DNA of 64,000 bases from Phaseolus vulgaris (Eukaryota > Streptophyta > Magnoliopsida > Fabales > Fabaceae). The position numbers were made by a program, and so were the translations under genes. The DNA is taken from positions 6,058,211 to 6,122,210 of the forward strand of contig NC_023751.2 in the NCBI RefSeq assembly GCF_000499845.2, written 5' to 3'. The notes beneath the pieces are model-generated. The model was not told where the DNA came from. It was given only the letters and a program-made list of their open reading frames with translations, and did not search any database. Position 1 is the first letter of the stretch. Each line of letters opens with the position of its first letter. Below are positions 1 to 11,307 of the stretch, one piece after another.

Positions 1-143
1 ATCATTTTCTCTCAACTCCCTAAGACGTAAATGGATTGTGTAATAGGAAACCTCTTTTAGAAGCTCTTTTTTGGCTGAGGGATAAATTGAACCATAATCC
101 ATTGCAGATATAGCTAAAACACAAGCATAAACGCAAAGAAAAT
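1..143. mobile_element. Tat-type gypsy remnant, piece 1 of 3
   Basis: This stretch resembles about 36960-37060 in the better preserved Tat-type element of this window: both have a TAATCCATTGCAGAT core followed by an AACACAAGC-like stretch. It is the left part of an old element cut by two later insertions; the other parts are 7351-7833 and 13614-14220. No reading frame survives here. Confidence 0.6.
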
Positions 144-1032
144 TGATATGAGTTGATTTTATAATCGATCATTTTTATGGTGACACTTTACTTAGATTTG
201 GATTTTAAACAATTAAAGGTGATAAGCTAAGGAAAATCCCCAGTGAACATTAACTTAACCAAGTGGTTAAGTAGATGTGAAGATTCATTTCACAAAGGAA
301 AAAGGAAAACACAATTATATGGTGAGAATGATGACAATTATGGTGCAGAATTGAACAAGCAACATAAGCACAAAAGAATGGATTGAATGGAATTTGAAGA
401 GACAAAACTAAGAACATGTTTATGATAGAATGGAATGGAAATGGATAAATGGAAGAGATGATGAAAGAAGAACTTAGGGATGGTGAAGCAAGGATGAATC
501 ACACCACTTGATGGGATGGAATCACCAACATGAGTGGAAGGAGGCCGCCACTTTAGGGCTTCATATCTCACAAGATAAGACCAAATTTGGAGGAGAACAC
601 TCACTCACTACTCATACAAAAAATTGTGCAGAATTTCTTTACTATAATTTCAACTTGTGTTTACAAAGGGGGAGGTCTCCTATTTATAGATTTAGGAGCC
701 TTGAAAAAGAAGAAAATAGGGTAGAAGAGGAAGGAACAAAATATGGTGCGACTAGGGTGTTGACAATGGTCAATGTCGCACCTATTCTAGAAGGTAGGGT
801 TTCCTTCCTACCCTAATGGACATCTCATAGACCCATTCTTATGTCTTCACCTCCTAATTATACTATATAGACCTACTCTATGAAAATTACAAAAAGAGAT
901 ACCAATTGATGCTCAACACCCAGAGTCTATGCTCTGCTCCTAGTAATCCTCTGAGGTATGGTGGGTGTTGAGGTCATGGGTTGGGCTTGGTTTTCATCAT
1001 GGGTAGGCGCCCTCTTTCCTTGGGCCTCATCA
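144..1032 (-). repeat. 3' LTR of the gypsy element
   Basis: It matches 6466-7350 along its length with scattered substitutions and a 17-bp indel near 930-947. Read on the element strand it runs TGATGAG...CTCATATCA, so its ends are short inverted repeats. The pol reading frame runs about 100 bp into it and stops at 927. Confidence 0.88.
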
Positions 1033-4000
1033 TGCTCCCTGGGTGGTTGAGAATTCGTCCACAAATTTTGAAGACCTGTAGAGAAGGGAGTTAGATCACT
1101 GATATTAAAAGAATGACTACCTAAGTACGTATCAGGCAGGTCCAACTCATAGGCATTGTCATTAATTCTCTTGATGACTTGAAAAGGGAATCTATGAGTA
1201 GGGAATCTATCCTTCCTCAAGTGTAGCCAAACCCAATCCCCAGGTTCAAAGATCAATGCCTTGCGCCCTTTGTTGGCATGCTCAGCATACTTACCGACCT
1301 TCCTTTCAATTTGTTGCTTGATGTGGTGGTGCAAGTCTTTAATAAAAGAAGCTTTTTAAAAACCATCTTTGCACAACACCTCATCAAGTACAGGAATAGG
1401 AAGGAGGTCAAGAGGTGTGAGGGGATTGAACCCATTGACAACCTTAAAAGGGGTGTGGGGAGTAGTAGAATTTACTACTCTATTATAAGCAAACTCAATA
1501 TGAGGTAGTAAATTCTCCCACACCCTTGGTTTCCCGTAAATAAGGCACCTTAACATTTGACCGAAAGTTCTATTAACCACTTCTGTTTGACCATCAGTTT
1601 GGGGATTGCAAGTAGTAGAAAACAAGAGTTTAGTTCCAAGTTTTCCCCCACAAAGTCCTACAAAAGTGACTTAAGAACTTTGAATACCTGTCGGATACAA
1701 TACTTCTAGGAAGCCCATGCAAACAAACTACTTCCTTAAAGAAGAGATTTGCAATAAAAGAAGCATTATCTACTTTGTGGCATGGAATAAAGTGATTCAT
1801 TTTAGAAAAGCGGTCCACGACCACAAAGATAGAATCCATACCCTTTGATGTCTTGGAAAGACCTAAGATAAAATCCATGGAGATGTCTACCCAAGGCATA
1901 GTTGGGAGGGGAAGAGGGGTATATAAACCATATGGTTACACTTTATATTTATCCTTCCTACATGCTATGCATTTATCACAGAAGCTATGTACGGATTTGC
2001 ACATGTGTGGCCAAAAGAAATGCTCATGCAATGTATCTAAAGTCTTAGCTACCCCAAAGTGTCCCATAAAACCTCCCTCATGTGCCTCTCTAAGAAGAGA
2101 TTGTCGTAAAGACCCTTGGGGAACACAAAGTCTTTTTCCTTTAAAAAGAAAACCATCATGGATGAAAAAGTCTTTGTGCCCTCCTTTTAAGCACTCTTGA
2201 TAGATGAGAGAGAAATCAATGTCATCTTTATAGATTTCCTTTATGTTATCAAAACTTAAGAATTGAACATCCAAAACATTTAGCATATATCTTCTTGAAA
2301 GAGCATCCGCAACCACATTTATTTTCCCTTGCTTATGTTTGATCACATAAGGAAATTGCTCAAGGAACTCCACCCACTTAGCATGTCTCTTGTTAAGCTT
2401 GCTTTGGCCTTTCAAATATTTAAGGGATTCATGATCACTATGTATCACAAACTCCTTTGGAAAAAGCTAGTGTTGCCAATTTTGCAAGGCTCTAACAAGA
2501 GCATAAAGTTCTTTACATAGGTAGAGTAGTTGAGATGACTCTCCTTGAGTTTCTCACTAAAATAAGCTGGGGTGGCCCTCTTGGAGGAGAACAACCCCAA
2601 TGCCTATGTTTGAGGCATCACATTCTATTTCAAATGTCTTAGCAAAGTTAGGAAGGGCTAAAATGGGGGCCTTATCAATTTTTCTTTCAAACTTTCAAAA
2701 GCTTTAATTTGGTTTTGTCCCTATTTAAACACCACATCCTTCTTTACTATGGCATTTAGAGGTGTGGCAATGGTACTAAATTCTTTCACAAATCGCCTAT
2801 AAAAACTAGAAAGTCCATGAAAACTCCATACCTCACTAACAATGGTGGGTGTTGGCCAATGTTGAATTGCTGCAACTTTTTCCTTGTCTACATGCACCCC
2901 TTTAGAACTCACAACAAACCCTAGGAAGTCTATATGATCTAGTGCAAACATACACTTAGCATGATTAGCATACAAACTCTCCTTTCTAAGGGTTTCTAAC
3001 ACTTGCCTAACATGCATCTCATGATCATCTAAAGACAAGCAATAGATAAGAATGTCATCAAAATAGACCACTACAAACTTGCCAATGAAAGGCCTTAAAA
3101 CATGGTGCATGATTCGCATGAAGGTAGTTGGGGCATTATTCAAGCCAAAAGGTATGACTAACCACTCATATAAACCAAACTTGATCTTAATGGTAGTTTT
3201 CCATTCATCCCCTGATTTAATCTGGATTTGGTTATAACCACTCTTAAGATCAATTTTGGTAAATATTTAAGACCCATGTAATTCATCTAACAAGTCATCT
3301 AATCTAGGAGTGGAATACCTATACTTGATGGTTATGTTGTTTATTGCGCGACAATCCGTACACATCCTCCAACTCTCATCCTTTTTTGGGACAAGAATCA
3401 CAGGCATAGCACATGAACTCATGATATCTTGCACCCACCCCTTAGTTATTAAATCCTCTACTTGTTGAATTTCTTTGGCCTTGGTTGGATTGGTCCTATA
3501 TGCAAGCCTATTTGGTAAAGAAGCATCGGGTATGAAATCTATTTGGTGCTCAATGCCCCTTAGAGGATGTAATCCTTTTGGGGGGTCTTGAAAAACATCT
3601 TCAAATTCCTTTACCAAATTTTCCAAACAATGAGGACTATTTAACGCCAACTCACTCTCAAGGGCCCTAGGGAAAGCTATGAAAATGTTCTTTTGTGAAA
3701 GCATTACCTTTTCGACCTCTTGGTGGGAAATGAGAAGGCTTCTTTTGGATTTCTTTTTTTTTCTTTTTCTTTCTCTCTTTTCTTTCATTTTAAGTTGGTC
3801 CTCATGGACTTCCTTTGGTGAGAGAGATTTTAGTGTGACCTTATGTCCATGGAAGTTAAAATAAATTTTGTTGGTAAGGCCATCATGAAGAGTTTTTCTA
3901 TCATATTGCCATGGCCTACCTAAAAGAATATGAGTAGCTTCCATAGGTACAACATCACACAAGACCTCATCCTTGTATTTTGCCAATAGAAAAGGCTATG

Positions 4001-4060
4001 AGGCCTTGCTTATTAACTATGATCTCCCCTTCTTCACTTAGTCATTGAAGCTTATAAGGT
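927..4060 (-). pseudogene. gypsy pol polyprotein (PR-RT-RH-IN), broken
   Basis: Fragments in order on the minus strand: aspartic protease tail and start of RT (3986-3267, with the LLGRPW motif); RT core (3143-2721) with the YFDDI catalytic motif; RNase H end (2448 onward, ADALSRRY linker); integrase H2C2 zinc finger around 2060-1960 ([10 protein letters not shown]...[10 protein letters not shown]); integrase core (1899-1356) with the SDRYSKF and NPQTDGQTE segments; and the basic C-terminal integrase domain (1334-927, GDWVWLHLRKDRFP). Family role: copies element RNA to DNA and inserts it. Gaps between fragments are frameshifts and stops, so no polyprotein can be made. Conserved catalytic motifs are still readable, which argues for moderate age. 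The C-terminus is unusual in crossing the polypurine tract into the 3' LTR. Confidence 0.88.
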
Positions 4061-4143
4061 TTGGCATGAGAAGTAGTAGACAAGCCAAGTTTATCTACTA
4101 CTCTTGTGCTAGCCACATTAGCACAACTCCCCCCATCCACTAT

Positions 4144-5330
4144 TCAAGAACACAACTTATCATTAATGAGACATCTAGTATGAAAAATATTTTCTCTTTG
4201 ACTTTCATCAAAGGGTTTCAACACTTGGCCTAGCATTCGTCTCACTACTAATAAGTCGCCTTCACATGGACTCTCACTCTCTTCTTCACTTGGGGATCTA
4301 GAGGGATTGGGAGACCTAGACCTTTGTGAACTATCGTCACTTAGAACTACTCCTTCATGCACCGTCATATTACGTTTGGAGGGACAATTTGAAGCAATGT
4401 GACCAAAACCTAAAGCATTTTTTACTTGAGGTTTTAGTTGGGGATTTAGGAGTGGAAGGTCAGGGTCTAGAATCTCTAGGTTTGTAAGTGGACCCTTTAA
4501 AATTGGAGGGAAAAGTTGAAGTTTTGTTTTTGTTTTTTTAAGAAGAGTGGTAAAAGTCATCATTATGAGATTTTTTTAAAAGAGGTTTTCTTTGAAATTT
4601 GTGATTCTACCTTGATGGAAAGGTGAACCAACTTTTCTAAAGAGGCATACTCATAGAGTTCTACCACATCTTGGATATCCCTTCTTAGGCCACTTATAAA
4701 TCTAGCCATTTTGATTCCTCATTTTCATGCATGTCAACTTTTGTTAAGGTTGTTTCAAGTTTCTTAAAATAAGCATCCACACTTTGTGTTCCTTGTTCAA
4801 GCCGTTGGAGCTTCAACAAGAGCTCTTTCTTATAGTGTGGAGGCACAAATCTAGCACGCATGCATTCTTTCAAATCCTCCCAAGAGACCACGGTTGGCTT
4901 CTTGTTTAAACCAACGTCCATTATAAGTTTGTGCCACCATTGCATGGCATAATCCAAAAAAATCTAAGGAGACTACTTTAACCTTTTAGTTATCTTGGAC
5001 CTCATGCACATTAAAGATTTGTTCTACCTTAGCCTCTCATCCTAAATAAACATTGTGATCACTTTTCCCACTAAAACTAGGCAATTTTACATATGGTAAA
5101 AAAGGCTTTGTCACATGTTGGCGCCTATCTTCAAAATGATGCCTCCTTCATTCGTCTTCTTCTTCATGACCACCATAATTTTGATAACTTCTTGAATCAT
5201 GCCTTTGATGATGTCGTCTTCGTCTTTGGGGTCTTTCATAGGCCAATTCTAGCCTTTGGAGTCTTTCTTCCATTTGCCTCATCTCTTCATCTTTTTTAGC
5301 AATAGTTCTTTTGGTCGTCGCAATTATCCC
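4144..5330 (-). pseudogene. gypsy gag, broken
   Basis: The minus strand encodes a charged, coiled-coil-like N-terminal part near 5330-5150 (MRQMEERLQRLE), then a retrotransposon gag domain at 4957-4694 (AMQWWHKL, WEDLKECMRARFVPPHY). At 4563-4144 there is a region with a half-lost CCHC zinc knuckle: GHIASNCPSKR remains but the first two cysteines are gone. Gag forms the virus-like particle and binds element RNA. Frameshifts separate the three pieces. Confidence 0.75.
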
Positions 5331-5339
5331 ATAAGAAAA

Positions 5340-6450
5340 GCTTTTTGGGGAGATTGGGGCTTAAATGATTCTCCACTTGAAATATGAGTCATAACAAAAA
5401 ACAAACAAGAAACACAAGTAACAAACAATTAAAGAAAAGAAGTTAGTAGGAAGAGAAAACTTGCGACAATGTGAAGAAAAAACACTCAACCACTCAAAGA
5501 AAATTTTCTTCCCTTAACCAAGGTCTTTCTTGTGGTTGAAAACTCTCAAGTGAAAAAGGTCAAAGCCTCAACACTTGCTCAAGGTAATTCACCACAAAAC
5601 TTGAGGAAAGAAAGAAAAGACAAACAAGAAAAGGCTAAACCAAATTTGAATTAAGAGATGGTGACAAAACTTTTAAAAAATGATGACAAGCAAAAAAAGA
5701 CACAAAAGAAGACTCTAAGAAACTCACTAAACTATTAACTATGAAACTTTTTTTATTAGAAAAATGCTAAAGCAAAAGGATAAAAAATTCTACAAAATTG
5801 AAAACAATTTCTCAATCAAGTTGAATCCATATTTTTTTTGGAAAAAATATTTTCTTTACCAAGTGGTAACCAAAGATGCTTTTGTAAAAAATTCTTTATT
5901 GTTTTTGTTTTTAACGTCACTTTTCTTTGAAAACCGTTACTATTTTTTGTTGTTTTTTTTATACTAATGTGACTTATGGCAAAGAATGAACATAGGTTGC
6001 ATCATGCACATGTCAAGAACTTGCAATTTCACAAAAAAAATTATGGTTGGATTCAATATAATTGAACACTTTAAATCAAGTGTTTGGAACTTTAAATCTA
6101 CTTCTACTAAAAACAAGTTTCTAATTATTCTGCAAACTTCACAATTAAAAGCAAGTAAGTAGATTCAAAACAATGACTCCTAGAACACTAATGAACATAA
6201 GACTCAAAGTAAAAGGCAAGATCAATAAAAGGCATAACAAGAAACATATTCAAAACGAAAAATGTTTTGAATATTAATGGCCGAAAGAAAAAAAAATGCA
6301 AGAATTAAAGGTCTGGAAAATAAAAAGCAAGAAAATAATGACAAGAATTTAAACATACTTGAATTTAAAGACAAGAAAGTAAAGGTACTTGAATGTCAAG
6401 AAATTGTAAAGTGTCAAATCAACTCAAACAAATTAAGCATAAGAACCTCA
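5340..6450. other. 5' leader of gypsy element, non-coding
   Basis: A-rich DNA between the gag start and the primer-binding site. Short open frames exist but have no family features. It fits the untranslated leader of the element. Confidence 0.55.
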
Positions 6451-6463
6451 GCTCTGATAACCA
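6451..6463 (-). promoter_or_regulatory. tRNA-Met primer-binding site
   Basis: Read on the minus strand this is TGGTTATCAGAGC, the initiator-Met-tRNA 3'-end complement TGGTATCAGAGC with one extra T. It lies two bases inside the right LTR and fixes that LTR as the 5' one. Confidence 0.85.
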
Positions 6464-6465
6464 CA

Positions 6466-7350
6466 TGATGTGAGTTGATTTTATGATTGATCATTTTTAT
6501 GGTGACACTTTACTTAGATTTGGATTTAAACAATTAGAGGTGATAACATAAGGAAAACCCCCATTGGACATTAACTTAACCAAGTGGTTAAGTAGATGTG
6601 AAGGTTCATTTCACAAAGACAAAAGGAAAACACAAGTATATGGTGAGAATGATGACAATTATGGTGCGAAATTGAACAAGCAACGTAAGCACAAAAGAAT
6701 GGACCAAATGGAATTTAAAGAGACAAAACTAAGAACATGTTTATGATAGAATGGAATGGAAATGGATAAATGGAAGAGATGATGAAAGAAGAACTTAGGG
6801 ATGGTGAAGCAAGGATGAATCACACCACTTGCTGGGATGGAATCACCAAGATGAGTGAAAGGAGGCCGCCACTTGAGAGCTTCATATCTCACAAGATAAG
6901 ACCAAATTTGGAGGAGAACACTCACTCATTACTCACACAAAAATTGTGCATAATTTCTTTACTATAATTTCAACTTCTAACTTCTGTTTACAAAGGGGAA
7001 GACCTCCTATTTATAGATTTAGGAGCCTTGAAAAAGAAGAAAAGAGGGTAGAAGGGGAATGAACAAAATATGGTGCGGCTAGGGTGTTGACCTTGGTTAA
7101 TGTCGCACCATTCGAACTGTTCTAGAAGATAGGGTTTCCTTCCTACCCTAATGGACGTCTCATAGGCCCATTCTTATGTTTTCAGCTCCTAATTACGCTA
7201 TATAGACCTACTCTATGGAAATTACAAAAAGAGAGACCAATTGATGCTCAACACCCAAAGTCTATGTTCTGGGGTATGGTGGGTGTTCAGGTCATGGATT
7301 AGGCTTGGTCTTCATCATGGGTAGGCGCCCTCTCCCCTTGGGCCTAATAA
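6466..7350 (-). repeat. 5' LTR of the gypsy element
   Basis: Direct repeat partner of 144-1032. The edge at 7350 is set by the AAAAT duplication that follows; the terminal CATCA of the other copy has decayed to AATAA here. Confidence 0.88.
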
Positions 7351-7833
7351 AAAATACAAGCACAATTAAGGCCAGGCAGAAAAAGCGAAGCAAAATAAGA
7401 TTATAGTTCAGGTAATGCAATTGGTAAGATAAACAAATAATTGGCAATAGAGATTAGTGGGGAAAAATACCTAGTGCGACGGAGGTAGTGATAGCTCGAC
7501 GATGAGAAGAAGTGAAAAGAAAGTTTTTGAGTAAGAGAAGTTCTGAGAGTTGAAGTTTGCGTAACGAGTGAGGGAGGAGAAAATGAGTTTTTAATTATTT
7601 GGAAGAAGGAGATGAAGCAGCAGCGCTTCCTCATCGTTGATGCACGTGCCACGTGGACGCTCCAAATTTAGTGTGGTGGGATGTCTCATCAGGAAACGCT
7701 TCGATAACTGCGTCTCACCTACCCTCCGCAAAAGCATCATGTCAGTTGCCAATGCTAGCAAGACTCTTCACTCTTCGCCTAGCCAAGCTCGGCTCGAGCT
7801 TGGAGGACTTGTGTATTGGCCAGGAGTGCTTGG
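7351..7833. mobile_element. Tat-type gypsy remnant, piece 2 of 3
   Basis: 7620-7833 aligns by eye with about 37450-37660: a GATGCACGTGCCACGTG-like start, then AACGCTT, CTCACCTACCC, AGCTCGAGC and CTTGTGTACTGG blocks in the same order. The piece ends exactly where the CTTGG target duplication of the next element begins. Confidence 0.7.
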
Positions 7834-8974
7834 TGTTAGAATGGATGGCTTTAAACTAGAGGGGGGTCGAATGGTTTAAAGAGGGTTTTCGCAAACTTTT
7901 AAGTCAAGAATGAAATTACTTCAAGAAACAATTGATAAGGAATCCAGTTTGCCAAATCAACAAACAAAAACAACAGCACCAGAAAAACAATCGGTTGTTT
8001 CACAGAAACAATCGGTTGTTTATAACAGTTTGCAAATAACAAAGCTGAATTTAAAGAGTTTAAGGATAGAGAGAATGCACACAGATGTTTATACTGGTTC
8101 ACTCCAAACACAGAGCTACATCCAGTCTTCTCAGAAACCACTGAGGAATTCCACTAAGCAATCAACCCTAGATCACTTACAACACAACCAAGAAAGTGAC
8201 CTTGATCCCCTCAAGACACACACTTCTCTTGGCCAACACACCAACACTAAGAATGCTGATCTTGATCCCCTCAAGAACACACAACACTTCTCAGCAAACA
8301 CACAAACAAACTTGTTCTACAGAATACAAGGATTACACTTGTTACAGAAGCAAATATGAAATCAATACAAGCAGAAATCCTATCTCACACTTTTTGATCA
8401 ATCACAAACTCTAAGCAATCTCAACTCTTTGAAAAACTCAAAAACTTCTGTTCAAAAGATGGTTACTCAGATCTGTTTTTCTGAATTTATTCAAAGATAT
8501 TGTTTATTATCAAATCTTAACAAACTTATTCATTGCATTTAATGATTGGTCAAAGCATTTAAAGACTGAAGCGTAAACAGTTAAAGCATTTAAAGCTCAG
8601 TCAAAGCTAAACAGTTTTTTTGTTATGGTACCAAAATAAACAATCGGTTGTTTCCTCGAATCAATTGGTTGTTTTGGTTTTAACAGCTCAACCATTTGAA
8701 AAACAGTTTCAATCTTTTCTCAAAACATCTAAGTATAAAACAATCGGTTGTTTCGACAAAACAATCGGTTGTTTTTTCACTTAGTTTGAAAAACACTTTT
8801 TCTTTTAAAAGATTGAGAATGCCTATGCTTTGGATTCAATCTAGAGTGGATTACAAAACTCAAACTACCCCAGATCCTAACTAATACAGCTCAGCAACAG
8901 CAAGCACAGCCAAGCCTTCAACATCCTTCAAAGGGTTTGGATTCTTCAAAGCATGAACACCACTTGGTTCAACA
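7834..8974 (-). repeat. 3' LTR of the non-autonomous element
   Basis: 1141 bp, TG...CA ends, near-identical partner of 12471-13613. It contains three tandem pairs of the AAACAATCGGTTGTTT dyad (7985-8021, 8638-8674, 8738-8774). Its open frames across these pairs come from the repeat and are not genes. Confidence 0.92.
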
Positions 8975-8989
8975 ATCTCCCCCTATTTG
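8975..8989 (-). promoter_or_regulatory. Polypurine tract
   Basis: On the element strand the bases next to the 3' LTR read AAATAGGGGGAGAT, a typical plus-strand primer for LTR retrotransposons. Confidence 0.75.
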
Positions 8990-9335
8990 ATGAAGACAAA
9001 TCCTTGATACTTGTGTTGTACCTGATTGAATCTGAAGCAGTTCCTGCAAGATACCGTTTTAAGCAAAGCATATAGAACTTCTGATAATTGGTTAACACAG
9101 AAACAAATACAGAAATTCAAAGCATAATATCAGAGTAAACCAATAATAAAAACTGAAATTTAAACACAGCATAAATCTCTCCCTATTTGTATTCACAAAT
9201 AGATAAAGAGAAGAGATAAACAAGATAATTGTTTTGATTACATCATAATTAAACAGCAAAAGCAGCAAAAACGAAAAACTGATATAGCCAACAAAAATAA
9301 TCGGTTGTTTCGATACATCAACCGGTTGTTTTTCT

Positions 9336-10574
9336 TCATTCATCATCATCAGCAAACTGAAGGTCAAATATTTGGTTCTGGACAACCTCAATCTGTTCAT
9401 CTAGAGTCATGAAGTGTGCATCCATGTTGTCAAACCTGTTGTCAATCCTCTGGAAATTGCTGACACAGAGATCATGGAGATTCCTTTGATTCTCTTCAAA
9501 GCTATCAAGCCTATTAATCATGAGTCTCTCAAAAGGAGACATGGTTTGCATCCTTTCTTCTTGATTCCCAGCATCAGCACTAGGTCCAGCATCTTGATGT
9601 GCTTCAGGTAGATCTTCATGTTGAAAATCCATATCAGCAGGTTCATCTTGTTCATGATCAGCAACAGCACTAGATGAGGCACCAAAGTCACCATCTTTGC
9701 TAATCCACTTGCCACCTACTTTGGTAAAACCCATTTTGCTGAGTGATCCATTGTTCAACTCTTGAGTTGACTTGACCAACTCAGATGTTTCATCTTCTAG
9801 GTTCACTTCAAAATAGAGTAGAAATTTATATACCAAAACAGCATATGGATAGCGATAGTCACTTAACCTCATTGCCTTTTGCATGTGCTCTTTGATGATG
9901 TGAATCCAATTGACTTTGATATTCTTCATGATGCAGAAGATGTATACAAGATCTTCCTCAGTAAGAACAGAATGATTGCTCCCCCTTGGTGTTAGAATCC
10001 AAGTCACAATGAGGGCTAGCAACCTTTCATCAAGCTTTAGGCCTCCAACCGAGCATGTCCTAACTTGAGCATGTTGGTTCTTCAAGAAACTTTTGTAGTA
10101 TTGGATTTTGTTGAAATCCTCCACTACCCCAAGGTTTCCCTTGTTAATCCTGAGACCAGAGAACTTGAGACCAGCAACAGCAGCCCATACCTCATGGGTT
10201 ATCTCCATTTCTACACCTTTTACATGAGAAACTAGGTTGTTTCCCTCAAACTTGAGATTTGTGTAGAACACCCTTATCAAATCTGGGTAGATGTTTCCCG
10301 TCAACTCCAAGAACTTTCTGAGAGATTGATCTTTGAGCAACCTCCTTACATTATCAAGCTTTTGGCTTTTCAGCCAATCGAAGCACACAACCTTGGGGTT
10401 GTTTATCATTTTGGTGCTTGTTTCAAACCTATACCTCTCAATTAGATCATTGTCTCCAGAAAACCATCCTTCTAGCCTTCCTCCAGACCTTACAGCTCTG
10501 GTTTTGACTCTCTTTGAGGTGGGAGGAGTTGAGTCCATGATGGCAGAGAAGAAAACAGAGAAAAGCTCACTCAC
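9336..10574 (-). CDS. 412-aa putative plant transposon protein inside LTR element
   Basis: One uninterrupted frame from ATG at 10574; a second in-frame ATG at 10538 (residue 13, MDSTPPTSKRVK) is an equally good start. Residues about 30-290 carry the pattern LRKFLELTGNIYPDLIRVFY followed by VKGVEMEITHEVWAAVAGL, which I recognise as the 'putative plant transposon protein' domain seen in many legume mobile-element ORFs; its biochemical role is not known to me. Residues about 300-350 are acidic and low-complexity, and about 360-410 form a likely coiled coil (RIDNRFDNMDAHF). It sits where pol would be, in the same orientation as gag. It is intact while gag beside it is broken, so selection or recent acquisition is possible. 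A dyad pair (9295-9331) lies just past its stop codon. Confidence 0.7.
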   Translation of the reverse strand: MSELFSVFFSAIMDSTPPTSKRVKTRAVRSGGRLEGWFSGDNDLIERYRFETSTKMINNPKVVCFDWLKSQKLDNVRRLLKDQSLRKFLELTGNIYPDLIRVFYTNLKFEGNNLVSHVKGVEMEITHEVWAAVAGLKFSGLRINKGNLGVVEDFNKIQYYKSFLKNQHAQVRTCSVGGLKLDERLLALIVTWILTPRGSNHSVLTEEDLVYIFCIMKNIKVNWIHIIKEHMQKAMRLSDYRYPYAVLVYKFLLYFEVNLEDETSELVKSTQELNNGSLSKMGFTKVGGKWISKDGDFGASSSAVADHEQDEPADMDFQHEDLPEAHQDAGPSADAGNQEERMQTMSPFERLMINRLDSFEENQRNLHDLCVSNFQRIDNRFDNMDAHFMTLDEQIEVVQNQIFDLQFADDDE

Positions 10575-10967
10575 AGATTTTGCAAGAGATGTTGCAATTG
10601 GTTGTTCTTGTGGAAGAGATCAGCTGCAATAGAATTTATAGCAGTAATAGAATCAAAAAGCATTCAATGTTATGAGTGGGTACCAGATTTTCAGAGAGAG
10701 AGGACTTGACCCTGCACTGCACAGAAAACGTCAGAAAAAGCTGAAAATCACATGGTCTTCACATGTGATCTTTGACTAGTCATTAAGGCTCTTGAATTTC
10801 CAAGATTTTGGAATATATTCCTTTATGACTGTTGTAACTTCTTTCCGAACATGATCAGCTTTCAACACAGGTTCATTGACCAAAGATTCTCTCTTTAAAT
10901 TGATCTGCAATGGATAGAAATTCAAAATAGAAATTAAATTGATTTCTTCACAATGCTGTCAGGCTCA

Positions 10968-11004
10968 AAACAATCGGTTGTTTCGAAGAAACAATCAGTT
11001 GTTT
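10968..11004. repeat. Internal paired dyad
   Basis: AAACAATCGGTTGTTT at 10968-10983, spacer CGAAG, second copy with one change at 10989-11004. It lies in the non-coding gap between gag and the 412-aa ORF, so could be a control element for that ORF; this is inference. Confidence 0.8.
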
Positions 11005-11307
11005 TTCTGCAACAGTTAAACTGATTTTGAATTTTAACCATGAGCATAAAGAGTTCAAAGCAGATGAAGTTAAGCATTTTAAAGAAGATGTTTAAGCATG
11101 ATAAAGAACTTAAAAACAGAAATTAAGAATAGAGAAAGGAAAATCTTATCCTTTATGTTGTTCTTTCAATAAGCCATGTGCTTTGCGATCAAGAAGCTTT
11201 AATTTGACTGTTGAGGGCTTGTGGACAGATAAATCATTGATTCAGCTTCAATGTTGATCTGTTCCTTCCAAGAACTTGATCAGATGACTCAGTCCTTCAC
11301 ACTTCTT

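Larger units (their letters stand above)
144..7350 (-). mobile_element. Ty3/gypsy LTR retrotransposon, decayed, full length
   Basis: Two long direct repeats (144-1032 and 6466-7350) bound an internal region coding on the minus strand for gag, protease, reverse transcriptase, RNase H and integrase in that order, which is the Ty3/gypsy order. The flanking 5-bp target-site duplication is AAAAT at 139-143 and 7351-7355. An initiator-Met-tRNA primer-binding site lies beside the right LTR, so that LTR is the 5' one. Frames are broken by several stops and frameshifts, so the copy is dead. It is inserted in the old Tat remnant. Confidence 0.9.

Noticed and set aside
7910..8359. 149-aa plus-strand ORF, repeated at 12547-12996
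   Set aside because: Lies in both LTRs and is made partly of the dyad repeats; opposite to the element's coding strand.
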